Assembly: GCF_900102485.1 (NCBI RefSeq)
Contig: NZ_FNBX01000006.1
Span: forward strand, 1 to 64,000
DNA from: Desulfovibrio legallii
Lineage (GTDB): Bacteria; Desulfobacterota; Desulfovibrionia; Desulfovibrionales; Desulfovibrionaceae
Direction: 5' to 3'
DNA: 64,000 nt
In this document: positions 8,690 through 17,425 of the stretch, piece after piece
Position numbering within the stretch: position 1 is the stretch's first letter
Layout: the number at the start of each line of letters is the position of its first letter
Position numbers and translations under genes: made by a program
Notes under the pieces: model-generated
Seen by the model: the letters and a program-made list of their open reading frames with translations, nothing else
What the model was told of the DNA's origin: nothing
The model's database searches: none

Positions 8690-8820
8690 AGCATTCCGAC
8701 TTTGAAATGCCCTGGCGGCTGCGTGAGCAGACGCCCGCTGTGGAGGCGTAAGCGCAATTTATTTGCGCTGTTAAGCGCCGAAGTGCGGATAGCAAAATCT
8801 TTGAGAATGCATATTCTCAA
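8690..8820 (-). repeat. dispersed intergenic repeat, copy A (minus orientation)
   Basis: Read on the minus strand: palindrome TTGAGAATATGCATTCTCAA, then a diverged block, GGCGCTTAACAGCGCAAATA, GCGCTTACGCC, AGCGGGCGTCTGCTCACGCA, GCCGCCAGGGCATTTC. The same blocks in the same order occur at 28563, 38611, 40119 and 58582. It lies between two convergent genes. The rest of the gap to 8980 has a second stem (CGCTTCCGCG / CGCGGAAGCG, about 8840-8886) and a run of eleven C's at 8946-8956. Confidence 0.85.
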
Positions 8821-8980
8821 GGTTGCAATGCGCTGACGCCCGCTTCCGCGGCGCATCGGGCAGACGCCTGCCGCAGGCGCGGAAGCGGCCTGACAGCCGC
8901 CGGGGGATTGCCGTCTGAGCCAAAAGGGCTGCGCAGCGGCTTTCTCCCCCCCCCCCGGCAGAGCCTTGCCGCAGCGGCGG

Positions 8981-9211
8981 TCAGCGGCAGGCGCGCTCGC
9001 CCTTGGCGCGACGGGTGGAGCGCAGGCGCAGCTCTTCTACGATCAGGCGCTCATAGTCTGGGGCGATGGCGACATCCGTGTGCAGCTCCGCGCTGATCAT
9101 GCACTCGATCTGCTGGGTTTCTTCCCAGATTTCCAGCAGCTCGTCTTCAGCCAGATTTTTGACGCGCTCGGCAAAGGGTTTTTCGTCGGGAAAGGGCATA
9201 CAGGATCCCAT
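8981..9211 (-). CDS. small conserved-looking protein, function unknown
   Basis: A 76-residue acidic/basic protein with two likely helices (KPFAERVKNLAEDELLEIWE, then IAPDYERLIVEELRLRS) and an Arg/Lys-rich tail. There is no signal peptide or membrane segment. The start at 9211 is chosen because AGGAG lies 7 nt upstream; an ATG at 9217 overlaps the stop of the upstream gene (ATGA) but leaves only 1 nt behind AGGAG. It is tightly coupled to the GDSL hydrolase gene and is the last gene of the minus-strand run from 12631. Confidence 0.7.
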   Translation of the reverse strand: MGSCMPFPDEKPFAERVKNLAEDELLEIWEETQQIECMISAELHTDVAIAPDYERLIVEELRLRSTRRAKGERACR

Positions 9212-9213
9212 GG

Positions 9214-9834
9214 TCATGCTCCTGATAGGCTGAAAAAGCGGCGCACGCAGTCCTGCGCCAGCAGGGTTTGCGCCATGAGCGCGCAGCCCCGGGGGCCGGG
9301 GTGCAGGCCGTCGCTCAAATCTTGCAGATAGGTCGCGTCGGCTGCCAGGGCGGGGTAAATGTTCGCAAAGGGCAGGCCCAGGTCGGCGCAGATTTTTTGC
9401 TGACCGAGGCCCAGCGCGGCCAGGCGTTGGCGCGCCGCCGCATCGGCCACCGGCGGCGGACTGACCGCCAGTGTGGGGGCCAGGGCCATGGCTGCCGCCA
9501 GCATGGGCCGCAGGTCCGCCAGGGCTTCCGCGCAGGCGCGCGGCGTGCCGCCGCCGGGCGCGGCCATATCCACCACCCCCACGCAGAACACCAGGCGCGG
9601 CTCCATGCCGGGAATGCGCCTGGCCTCCAGCTCCGCCCGCCAGCGTCGGGCCACATCCGCCGTGCCTTGCCTGCGCGCGCCCAGATTGTAAAAAGTGGCG
9701 CGGGGGATGGCGTACAGCCCGGCCTCGCTGCCCAGCACGGCCAGACGACTGACCCAGCCGCCGGGCATCTGGTCGTCGTTCACGCCCAGGGTCAGCGAAT
9801 CTCCAAAAAAGAACCAGGTCGGCGTAGCGGACAT
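9214..9834 (-). CDS. SGNH/GDSL-family hydrolase (esterase/lipase-like)
   Basis: A 206-residue cytoplasmic protein of the SGNH hydrolase fold. Block I is FFFGDSLTLGVND with the nucleophile Ser, the Gly of block II is in YNLGARRQGT, block III is probably the V-G-VVDM region rather than the usual GxND, and the catalytic Asp/His pair is in LSDGLHPGPRG near the C-terminus. No signal peptide is seen. The start at 9834 follows the stop of the radical-SAM gene by 7 nt, so the two are likely co-transcribed. Substrate unknown; an acyl ester or thioester is likely for this family. Confidence 0.88.
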   Translation of the reverse strand: MSATPTWFFFGDSLTLGVNDDQMPGGWVSRLAVLGSEAGLYAIPRATFYNLGARRQGTADVARRWRAELEARRIPGMEPRLVFCVGVVDMAAPGGGTPRACAEALADLRPMLAAAMALAPTLAVSPPPVADAAARQRLAALGLGQQKICADLGLPFANIYPALAADATYLQDLSDGLHPGPRGCALMAQTLLAQDCVRRFFSLSGA

Positions 9835-9841
9835 AAACGCC

Positions 9842-12631
9842 TCACGGACGGGACTGCCCGTCGGCAAAGAGTTGGGCCGTCTTGCGCAGCTGCAGCCGGG
9901 GCCGCAGGGCGGTTTCCGCGCCCACGGGCTCCAGAATGGCCAGGCACAGTTTCAAAGGCGACAGGTATGCAGTACCCCAGTCGGCCGTAAATGTCACGGC
10001 CTGGCCGTCTTTCGCGGCGCTCCAGCTGGCCAGCAGGGGGCGGAGGTCCGTGGTGCGTGGTCCCTTCTTGGTTTCGCGGCTGCGGGGGCAGGCCGTGAGG
10101 GCGGTAAAAGCCGCAAAACAGCGGACGGCCTCGCGGTTTTCCTCGGCTGTGGGCAGACGGCAGACAAAAACTTCGGCCACGGCCTGTGCCGTGCGTTCCT
10201 GCTTGGTGGTGCGTTCCACGGCGGCCACGTCCATGCCCTGGGGCAAATGCGGGGCCAGACGGGCGGCCACGGCCTCGGGCGGCAGATTCTGGTGCAGGGT
10301 CAGGGCAAACCATTCCGCACTGCTTTCCACGCCCACGGGCAGCGCCCGGCCAAAAGAGACCAGCGGCATGGGGTGGAAGCCCTGGGAAAACGCCAGGGGC
10401 AGGCGGGCCCGCCTGAGAGCGCGGTCCAGCACGGCCTGCAGTTCCAGCTGGCTCAGCCAGGCGCTGCCGCCGGTTCTGGAGTGCCAGACGCGGTACTGGG
10501 CCGCCTTAACGGTCAGCTCGGGGGCCACGCCGGGGGGGCGGTTGTTCCGTACCCGGCAGACGATGCGGCCTTCCGCGTCGCGCCGGGGCTGGTGGGCAGC
10601 CTGGTCGCGCTGGGGAAAGACCAACCGGTTGCGGTGCCGGGCGGCGTCTTCCGGGGCCGTCTTTCCCGTAGCGGGGGCTTCTGTTGCGGGCACAGGGGGC
10701 GCATCGGCGGGCGCGCCGTGTTCCGAGGCAGCGGCGGGGAGGGGCGCGCTCTGCCCGATGGCCGCGCTGCGGGGCATTGCGCCTGCCGACGCTGCCGCCC
10801 CCCCCGCCGTGGGCGTATGGGGCAGGCGGGAGGGCCCGGCCTTGGTGTCGCAGGCCCCGCACTGCCGGCAGGCCCCGTAGCGGCAGTCTTCGGTGATTTT
10901 GCCTTCCAGGGCGCGGCGGTATTCGCGCAGCAGAAAATCTTCGGCAACGCCCGCCTCCAGATGGCTCCAGGGCAGGGGCGCGCCGGGCTCGCGCGGGCCC
11001 GTATAGTCTTCGGCCTTGAGGCCGCATTCCTCCAGGGCTTCCAGCCAGGGGGTCAGGTCAAAACCCTCGGCCCAGCTGCAGAAGACGGCCCCCTTGCGGT
11101 AGGCCAGCTCCACCACGTCGGCCATGCGTCGGTCCGCGCGGGAGAGGATGCCCTCCAGGTGGCTCATGGCCGGTTCGTGCCAGCGCAGCTTCAGGCACTT
11201 CAGGCCGCGAAAGGCGTTGCGCACCAGGTTTACCCGGCGTTTGATCTCCTCCTGCCCAATTTGTTCCACCCACTGGAAGGGGGTGAAGGGCTTGGGCACG
11301 AAGGGGGAGAGCGCGGCCGTCACCTGCAGGCGGGGGCCGCCGGGGCCGGCGGCGTCGCGCACTTTGCGGCAAAGCTCTGCGATGGCCAGAAGGTCCGCGT
11401 CCGTTTCCGTGGGCAGGCCGATCATGAAGTAGAGCTTGACCTGCCGCCAGCCGTGTTCCAGCAGTTTCTGGACATGGAGGAGCAGACCTTCTTCACTCAC
11501 GCCCTTATTGATGACGTCGCGCAGGCGCTGGCTGCCTGCCTCCGGGGCCAGGGTGCAGCCTGTGCGGCGCAGTTCGGCCATGCGTTCCATGATGGCATCG
11601 TCAATGGACCCCACCCGCAGGGAGGGCAGGGAGAGGCTGATCTGCTCTTCGGCGCAGCGGTCCAGTACGCTCAGGCTCAAGGTTTTCAGGGCGGAGTAGT
11701 CCCCGGTGCTCAGGGAGAGGAAGGAAATTTCGTCAAAGCCGGTCTCGTCCAGACAGCGCCGCAGCAGGCTGTGGATATTTTCCGGGGAGCGCTCGCGCAC
11801 GGGGCGGTAGACCACGCCCGCGTGGCAGAAGCGGCAGCCGCGCGTGCAGCCCCGGGCGATTTCCAGCGAAAGGCGGTTGTGCACGGCCCCTACGGGCACC
11901 ACCTGGCGCACGGGGTAGGCGGCCTGATTGAGGTCCGCCACGATGCGCCGGGCCGGGCGCGGGCAGCTCGGCAGCAAAGGGCGCAACGGCGCGCCGGGCG
12001 CGTCCGAGGCGGGCGCGAACAGGGAGGGCGCATACACGCCGGGGATGCGCGGGGCCGCGCGGAGCAGCTCTTGCCGGGTCCAGCCCTTGGCGCGGGCCGT
12101 CTCCAGCAGATCCAGCACGTCGGGCAGGCTTTCTTCGCCGTCGCCCAGGACCATGAGGTCGATAAAGGGCGTCAGGGGTTCGGCGCTGAGCAGGGCCCCG
12201 CCGCCGGCTACGACAAGCGGGCAGGCCTCCAGGCTTTCCGGGCGGTCTGCGCTGCGTAAGGGAATGCCGGCCAGGTCCAGCATGTAGAGCACGTTGGTGT
12301 AGCACAGCTCGTGGGTGATGGAAAAGCACAGGGCGTGGGTGCGGATGAGGGGCGTATCCGATTCCAGGGTGGCCAGGGGCGCGTTGTGCGCGCGTAATAC
12401 CGCTGCCGCCTCCCGGTCCGGCGCCATGACCCGCTCGGCCCACCACTGGGGGCGGGCGTTGACCACGCCGTAAAGGATTTTCTGGCCCAGGTAGGACATG
12501 CCCACTTCGTATGTATCAGGAAAGGCCAGGGCCACGCGCAGGCGGACGCGGGCGGGATCCTTGCGGCAGACGTTGTCTTCAATGCCCGCGTAGCGGCTGG
12601 GGCGTGGCAGCAGGGGCAGCAGCTCGCGCAT
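9842..12631 (-). CDS. radical SAM protein (TIGR03960-like) fused to a DUF2344 domain
   Basis: A 929-residue protein. Residues about 1-190 form a B12-binding-like N-terminal region (SRYAGIEDN, FPDTYEVGMSYLG). The radical SAM core follows with the [4Fe-4S] cysteines in ARGCTRGCRFCHAG. A second Cys cluster (CRYGACRQCGAC) ends the radical SAM part at about residue 595. A low-complexity Ala/Pro linker of roughly 100 residues leads to a C-terminal DUF2344 domain (FSQGFHPMPLVSFGRALPVG). In many bacteria these two proteins are separate genes next to each other or fused as here; both have been linked to tRNA/ribosome-type modification, but the reaction is not known. The start at 12631 has AAGGA 6 nt upstream. 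Confidence 0.88.
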   Translation of the reverse strand: MRELLPLLPRPSRYAGIEDNVCRKDPARVRLRVALAFPDTYEVGMSYLGQKILYGVVNARPQWWAERVMAPDREAAAVLRAHNAPLATLESDTPLIRTHALCFSITHELCYTNVLYMLDLAGIPLRSADRPESLEACPLVVAGGGALLSAEPLTPFIDLMVLGDGEESLPDVLDLLETARAKGWTRQELLRAAPRIPGVYAPSLFAPASDAPGAPLRPLLPSCPRPARRIVADLNQAAYPVRQVVPVGAVHNRLSLEIARGCTRGCRFCHAGVVYRPVRERSPENIHSLLRRCLDETGFDEISFLSLSTGDYSALKTLSLSVLDRCAEEQISLSLPSLRVGSIDDAIMERMAELRRTGCTLAPEAGSQRLRDVINKGVSEEGLLLHVQKLLEHGWRQVKLYFMIGLPTETDADLLAIAELCRKVRDAAGPGGPRLQVTAALSPFVPKPFTPFQWVEQIGQEEIKRRVNLVRNAFRGLKCLKLRWHEPAMSHLEGILSRADRRMADVVELAYRKGAVFCSWAEGFDLTPWLEALEECGLKAEDYTGPREPGAPLPWSHLEAGVAEDFLLREYRRALEGKITEDCRYGACRQCGACDTKAGPSRLPHTPTAGGAAASAGAMPRSAAIGQSAPLPAAASEHGAPADAPPVPATEAPATGKTAPEDAARHRNRLVFPQRDQAAHQPRRDAEGRIVCRVRNNRPPGVAPELTVKAAQYRVWHSRTGGSAWLSQLELQAVLDRALRRARLPLAFSQGFHPMPLVSFGRALPVGVESSAEWFALTLHQNLPPEAVAARLAPHLPQGMDVAAVERTTKQERTAQAVAEVFVCRLPTAEENREAVRCFAAFTALTACPRSRETKKGPRTTDLRPLLASWSAAKDGQAVTFTADWGTAYLSPLKLCLAILEPVGAETALRPRLQLRKTAQLFADGQSRP

Positions 12632-12796
12632 GTTGTTCCTTGGTTTTGGGGACAAAAAGAGCGGCGCAGGGCCGCCCGGAACAGGAGAAAATTTTTGCGG
12701 GGGAGGGGCCTTGCGAAAAAGGCCGCCTCCCCCGCGTCCGCGCGGCGTACCCGCTAAAGCGCGGGAAACGCGCGGAACGGACAAAGCAGGACGCGC

Positions 12797-12823
12797 AAAA
12801 AGGCCGTGCGGGGCGCGCCCCGC
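12797..12823 (-). terminator. GC-rich palindrome with T-run, probable terminator
   Basis: On the minus strand GCGGGGC / GCCCCGC (12823-12808) is followed within 6 nt by TTTTT (A's at 12797-12801). It lies just after the stop of the 12842-13192 gene. Confidence 0.5.
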
Positions 12824-12841
12824 CGTGCCCCTGCGCGGGGG

Positions 12842-13192
12842 CTACTTAATGAGGCCGCTGCCCGCGCCGCCGCCGGCGGCAAAGGGCTCGGAACCGAACT
12901 GCAGTTTGCCCAGGCCCCCGGCCACAGTGAGGTTGGTGCAGGCTTCGATGTATTTGTCCTGCAGCTCCTTGGGGGTATTGGCGTACCGGTAGAGGAAATT
13001 TTTGCCTTCGAGCACGCCGGTAAAGTCCGCCTCAAAGGGGTAGCCGTAGGGCAGCATCATCATCTGCACGCCCTGCTGGGTGGGGATGCTCTGGATGGCC
13101 GCCACATCGGTAAGGCTGTCTTTGGCGGTGTCGTATTTGCCGATGACCAGCTCGCCGGTCACCAGTTTCATCAGGCGGATGTCGTAAGCCAT
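12842..13192 (-). CDS. small protein of unknown function, possibly Sm-like
   Basis: A 116-residue protein. The first half (IRLMKLVTGELVIGKY, DVAAIQSIPTQQGVQMMMLP) has the look of a small beta-barrel such as an LSm-like fold; this is an impression and not a match. The C-terminus is Gly-rich (FAAGGGAGSG). The start at 13192 has AGGAG 7 nt upstream. It precedes the radical-SAM gene by 210 nt and may have its own terminator, so it is probably not in the same operon. Confidence 0.7.
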   Translation of the reverse strand: MAYDIRLMKLVTGELVIGKYDTAKDSLTDVAAIQSIPTQQGVQMMMLPYGYPFEADFTGVLEGKNFLYRYANTPKELQDKYIEACTNLTVAGGLGKLQFGSEPFAAGGGAGSGLIK

Positions 13193-13293
13193 GCGATTCT
13201 CCTACAGGTTAATGGGCCATAGGTAGGCGCTGGCGCGGCGCATGTCAAGGCATTTTCTGTTGCCAAGCGGCGTGAAATGGCTACAGTACGGGC

Positions 13294-14013
13294 ATGAACA
13301 AGACACATACGGACGTTGTTCCCGCCTCTGTGCCCGGCGCGATCCTGGGGCACGTTTTTGCCCGGCCGGAGCTGCTGGACAGGGCCCTAACCCACAGCTC
13401 CTGGGCCAACGAATACGGCGCGGGGCCGGAACACAACGAGCGGCAGGAATTTCTCGGCGATGCGGTGCTGGAGTTGTGCGTTTCGTGGGAGCTGTACCGA
13501 CGGTTTCCCGACGCGCGCGAAGGGCAGCTGACCCGCCTGCGGGCCCGGCTGGTGAGCACTGCAAGCCTGGCCGAGCGGGCGCGGGCCCTGGGGCTGGACA
13601 AGCGCATCAAGCTGGGCAGAGGCGAGGAGAGCCAGGGCGGGCGCGAACGCGACGCCGTGCTGAGCGACGCCCTGGAGGCCGTGCTGGCCGCCGTTTATGA
13701 AGATGGCGGCGAGGCGGCGGCCATGGCCGCGGTGGCGGCGTTGTTCGCCCCCTGCTGGCCGGAAGCGCCGCAGGCCACAGTGATCAAGGACTACAAGACG
13801 CGCCTGCAGGAGGCCGCGCAGCAGCGCTTCGGCGCGGCGCCGCTGTATACGCGCCTGGGAAGCAACGGGCCGGAACACGCCAAAATTTTTGAAGTGGGCT
13901 TGCGCCTGCCGGACGGGCGGGAGTTTCGGGCTACGGGCACGAGCTGCAAGAAAGCGGAACAGACCGCGGCGCGCCAGGCGCTTGCGGCTTTGCAGGCGAA
14001 AAAAGAGGACTGA
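13294..14013 (+). CDS. rnc: ribonuclease III
   Basis: A 239-residue double-strand-specific endonuclease for rRNA and mRNA processing. The signature NERQEFLGDAVLEL carries the metal-binding acidic residues, and a second acidic set is in VLSDALEAVLAAVYED. A double-stranded-RNA-binding domain forms the C-terminal third (TRLQEAAQQRFG ... KKAEQTAARQALAAL). Length matches the family (220-250). It starts 101 nt from the divergent 12842-13192 gene. There is no strong Shine-Dalgarno sequence in front of 13294. Confidence 0.96.
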   Translation: MNKTHTDVVPASVPGAILGHVFARPELLDRALTHSSWANEYGAGPEHNERQEFLGDAVLELCVSWELYRRFPDAREGQLTRLRARLVSTASLAERARALGLDKRIKLGRGEESQGGRERDAVLSDALEAVLAAVYEDGGEAAAMAAVAALFAPCWPEAPQATVIKDYKTRLQEAAQQRFGAAPLYTRLGSNGPEHAKIFEVGLRLPDGREFRATGTSCKKAEQTAARQALAALQAKKED

Positions 14014-14154
14014 GCGGCGGGCCGTACGCGCGGCCGGACGTTTTTTGGCCTTGCGGCTGCAAGGGGGCGTTGCGTGTGCCCATAACGCGCCGGAATGCGC
14101 TGCAAAAGGCGCGCCCGCAACGGTGCGGCGCCCCACGACGGGCTTTTGGACCGA

Positions 14155-14176
14155 CCCGGGGGCGTGAACCCCCGGG
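14155..14176. terminator. hairpin between convergent rnc and flagellin
   Basis: CCCGGGGG / CCCCCGGG with a 6-nt loop, located between the two stop codons. Neither side has a clear T-run, so the assignment rests on the stem and the position. Confidence 0.45.
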
Positions 14177-14220
14177 CCTCCCGTCTTTGGTCTGCCTCAG
14201 CCGCTTGCCTCCGCGACGGA

Positions 14221-15114
14221 CTAACCGCCGATGAGCTGCATGGCCATCTGGGGCAGAGAATTGGCCTGAGAGAGCATGGCCACGGCCGACTGGCTCAGGA
14301 TCTGGTTGCGCACAAATTCCGTCATTTCCGTGGCCACGTCCACGTCCGAAATGCGCGATTCGGCCGACTGCAGATTTTCCGCCTGGGTGTTCAGGTTGGT
14401 AATGGTGTTCTCCAGCCGGTTCTGGATGGCGCCCAGGTGCGCGCGGATATTATCCTTGGAGACGATGGCGTTGGTGATGCCCACCAGGGCGCTCTGGGCG
14501 GCCTGCTGGGTGGACACCGTGTAGGCCATGGCGCTGGTGTCGGCGCTGTTGCCCACGCCCAGGGCCGAGGCCGTGCTGTTGCCGATTTTGATGTAGTAGT
14601 AGTCCTCGGCGGAATCGTTGCCCGTACCGAAGTGGATCTTCATCTTGCCCGTGGCGGTGAGGCCCGAACCGTCGTGGGTGTCGTCGGAGAGGGTGCCGTC
14701 GAGCAGGTGGATGCCGTTGAAGTCCGTGGCGTTGGCGATACGGGTGATTTCCGAGGCCATGGCCTGGTACTCGGAGTCGATCATCAGCCGCTGGGTGGAA
14801 TCGTAGGTGCCGGTGGCCGCCTGTTCCGCCAGTTCCTTCATGCGGGTCAGCTTTTCGTCAATGACGCCCAGCGCGCCGTCGGCGGTCTGGATCATGGAAA
14901 TGGCGTCGTTGGCGTTGCGTGCGCCCTGCTGCAGGGTGGCGATGTCAGCCCGCTGCAGCTCGCGGATGGCCAGGCCCGCGGCGTCGTCCGCCGCGGAGTT
15001 GACCCGCAGGCCCGTGGAAAGGCGCTGGGTGGACTTGCTCAGAGCTGAGTAGTGGGTATTCAGATTCCTGGCCGTGTTGGCGGCCATCATATTGTGGTTA
15101 ATGACCAAAGACAT
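14221..15114 (-). CDS. fliC: flagellin
   Basis: A 297-residue filament subunit. The conserved N-terminal helix (SLVINHNMMAANTARNLN, then RLSTGLRVNSAADDAAGLAI) and the C-terminal helix (RNQILSQSAVAMLSQANSLP) are complete, with a short variable middle (about residues 180-215). The protein is exported by the flagellar type III system, so no signal peptide is expected. The start at 15114 has AGGAGG 7 nt upstream. A sigma-54-type promoter lies 36-52 nt upstream, and the gene is separated from flgE by a strong terminator, so it is transcribed on its own. No Cys is present, as is usual. Confidence 0.97.
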   Translation of the reverse strand: MSLVINHNMMAANTARNLNTHYSALSKSTQRLSTGLRVNSAADDAAGLAIRELQRADIATLQQGARNANDAISMIQTADGALGVIDEKLTRMKELAEQAATGTYDSTQRLMIDSEYQAMASEITRIANATDFNGIHLLDGTLSDDTHDGSGLTATGKMKIHFGTGNDSAEDYYYIKIGNSTASALGVGNSADTSAMAYTVSTQQAAQSALVGITNAIVSKDNIRAHLGAIQNRLENTITNLNTQAENLQSAESRISDVDVATEMTEFVRNQILSQSAVAMLSQANSLPQMAMQLIGG

Positions 15115-15150
15115 GGGACACCTCCTGGTGGGTTATGCTGCTCACCAAAA

Positions 15151-15166
15151 TGCAATCCATGTGCCA
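15151..15166 (-). promoter_or_regulatory. sigma-54 promoter of flagellin
   Basis: On the minus strand TGGCACATGGATTGCA matches the -24/-12 consensus (TGGCAC, 5-nt gap, TTGCA) with GG and GC exactly 12 nt apart. It lies 37 nt before the start codon. An A/T block (AAAAATTTTT) directly precedes it. Confidence 0.85.
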
Positions 15167-15391
15167 AAAATTTTTACTCAATAATTTTAGCATATTGTTC
15201 TGACAGGTTGGCTGCGGGGAAAAATTTTCCCCGTGCGGCGCGGGCATTTTTGACGCCGGTTGCGGCGGCTGCCGGGCGGCAATGTCCACCCGGCGCGGCG
15301 GCAAAGAGCGCCCTTGTCTGCCCTGTGCGGTTCCCTGCGGGCCAGAACCGCAAGGGGCAGCGTGTGGGCAGGCGCCTTCCCCGGCGAGCGC

Positions 15392-15430
15392 AAAAAAAAA
15401 CGCCGGTTCCGGAGCGATCCGGAACCGGCG
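15392..15430 (-). terminator. intrinsic terminator of the fliK-flgD-flgE operon
   Basis: On the minus strand a perfect 13-bp stem CGCCGGTTCCGGA / TCCGGAACCGGCG with loop TCGC is followed by nine T's. It sits between flgE and the flagellin promoter. Confidence 0.95.
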
Positions 15431-15518
15431 CGACACGGAGCCAAAAGACGCGGCGCTATCCCCAACGCCGTGGGGGCGGGGCAGAGCCCCGGCCCCCGGC
15501 CTTTCGGCCTTGTTATGC

Positions 15519-17333
15519 TTACCGCTTCATGCCGATGACGGTTTCCAGCATGGTGTCCACAGTGGTGATGCCCTTGGAGTTGGCCTGGAAGCCGCGCTGG
15601 GTGGCGATCATCTGCACAAATTCGGTGGTCATGTCCACGTTGGACTGCTCAATATTGTAGGCGTTGGTGGTTCCGAAGCCGTTGTCGCCGGGCACGCCCA
15701 CGCGGGGTTCGCCCGAATCCTGGGTGGCGGAAAAGAGGTTGCCGCCCTCCCGGTAGAGGCCCTGGGTGCACTGGAAGTCGTAGAGGGCTATCTGGTAGAG
15801 CGGGATGGTCTTGCCGTTGGAATAGATGCCGTAGATTACGCCGGATTCGTCAATATCCACGTTGCTCAGGGTGCCGGAGGCATAGCCGTCCTGGCTGCTG
15901 GACTGCACGGTATAGGAAGTGGTGTTGGCCGCGCTGGCGTAATCCTGCCGCTCCACGGCGGCCATAACGGGCACGTCGGAGTAGTTAATAACGGGATTGG
16001 TGGGGTCTGTCGTGTCAACAGCAAGGGAATCCAGCGAGCCCGTGGTGGTCCAGGCGGGGTTGCCCATGTCCTTAAGGCCGAAGTCCAGCTCAATGATGTA
16101 GTTCTGCGCCTGGCTTACGGGCGTGGCGGTGGCGCTGGTGCTCATGGTTTCGCTCACGCTGTTGGCCAGGGGCTGGCCGGAAAAGTTGGCCGTGAACACG
16201 GGCAGACCGTTGCTGGAAGTCTTGGTGGGCTGCCAGGAAGTTTTGAGCGAAGGATCCACGGCCACCTGATCGTTGGCGTCGGGTGTTTCCGTAGCGCCGT
16301 AGCTGTAGGCCGTCTGGTTGACCAGCTGGCCGCTGGCGTTGAAGATCATGACGCCGCTCATGAGCACGCCGGCTTGTTTATTAGTGCCTTCCACGGAGTC
16401 ATTGTAGAATTTGGTGGGATCCGTGCCCCAGGTGTTGGTGCTGGGGTCGTAGTCCTCGCCGCCGTAGCTGCGCATATCTTCGGAGGGCGGGATGGTCACC
16501 AGGTATTCGTACATGGTGTAGCCTGAGGGCAAACCCTCCATGGTATAGATGAGATTGCCGTCGGAATCCGTTTTGCTGGTGTCCACCTGATCGTAATATA
16601 CGGTGAGGGTATGGGTGCCGCCGCCTTCGTCGTAGACATCGATGCTGGACTGGGTGGCGTAGGCCGTGTCCGCCAGGGGCGGCTCGTTGGCGCCGTTCCA
16701 GAGGTCGAAAAGGGCCGTCATGGGGCTGGTGTTGCTGGTGGTGCTGTCGCCCGTGCCGTCGTTGGTCAGGCCCATGGTAAAGGTGACGTTGGTGGTCTGC
16801 TGCGGCAGAATGTTCCAGCTGTCCAGCACAATATCTGTGGGCGTGCCGGAACCTACATAAGCGGATTCGCTGGCTTGGGACGTGCCCAGGTTGGTGGAGC
16901 CGCTGTTGAAGGTGAGCTTGGTATCATTGTTCACCTTCCAGCCCTGCAGCAGGTAGCCTTCAGGATTCTGCAGCTCGCGGTCGTCGTTGAAATAGAAGTC
17001 GCCCGCGCGGGTGTAGTACTTTTCCTTGCTGTTGGGCTTGCGCACCTGGAAAAAGCCGTTGCCGTCGATGGCAATATCCGTCACCGAATTGGTGGTTTCA
17101 AAAGAGCCTGCGGAATAGTCGCCCAGGATGGCGTAAACGCTGGAACCCGCGCCGATCTGCGAAGTGCCGCTGGCCGTGCCGGTGCTGCGGTACAGGTAGT
17201 CGTTGAAGTCCATGCGCTGGCTTTTGAAGCCGATGGTGCTCACGTTGGCGATGTTGTTGCCCACCACGTTCATTTTTTGCCCGTGGGAAAGCAAGCCTGA
17301 AACGCTGGCCCACATGCTGGCTGAAAGACCCAT
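15519..17333 (-). CDS. flgE: flagellar hook protein FlgE
   Basis: A 604-residue hook subunit. The N-terminal flagellar rod-type helix (MGLSASMWASVSGLLSHGQK, NVVGNNIANVSTIGFK) and the C-terminal helix (SNVDMTTEFVQMIATQRGFQ, SKGITTVDTMLETVIGM) are complete. The middle has FlgE-type domains rich in Thr, Ser and Asn. It is longer than the E. coli protein (about 400) but usual for deltaproteobacterial hooks. The start at 17333 has GGAGG about 6 nt upstream. It is last in the operon after fliK and flgD. Confidence 0.95.
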   Translation of the reverse strand: MGLSASMWASVSGLLSHGQKMNVVGNNIANVSTIGFKSQRMDFNDYLYRSTGTASGTSQIGAGSSVYAILGDYSAGSFETTNSVTDIAIDGNGFFQVRKPNSKEKYYTRAGDFYFNDDRELQNPEGYLLQGWKVNNDTKLTFNSGSTNLGTSQASESAYVGSGTPTDIVLDSWNILPQQTTNVTFTMGLTNDGTGDSTTSNTSPMTALFDLWNGANEPPLADTAYATQSSIDVYDEGGGTHTLTVYYDQVDTSKTDSDGNLIYTMEGLPSGYTMYEYLVTIPPSEDMRSYGGEDYDPSTNTWGTDPTKFYNDSVEGTNKQAGVLMSGVMIFNASGQLVNQTAYSYGATETPDANDQVAVDPSLKTSWQPTKTSSNGLPVFTANFSGQPLANSVSETMSTSATATPVSQAQNYIIELDFGLKDMGNPAWTTTGSLDSLAVDTTDPTNPVINYSDVPVMAAVERQDYASAANTTSYTVQSSSQDGYASGTLSNVDIDESGVIYGIYSNGKTIPLYQIALYDFQCTQGLYREGGNLFSATQDSGEPRVGVPGDNGFGTTNAYNIEQSNVDMTTEFVQMIATQRGFQANSKGITTVDTMLETVIGMKR

Positions 17334-17425
17334 AATTTCCTCCGTGTCTGCTTGGGGATAGGGGGATATGTCTGTCGGCCGGGCGCGCCGCGGGCGCGGC
17401 CTTCAGGCCGGACGTTCCTCTCTGG

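Noticed and set aside
9695..12259. Long plus-strand open frame opposite the radical-SAM/DUF2344 gene
   Set aside because: Its composition is Gly/Ala/Gln/His-rich without motifs, and the minus strand codes for a clear protein; high GC keeps the antisense frame open.
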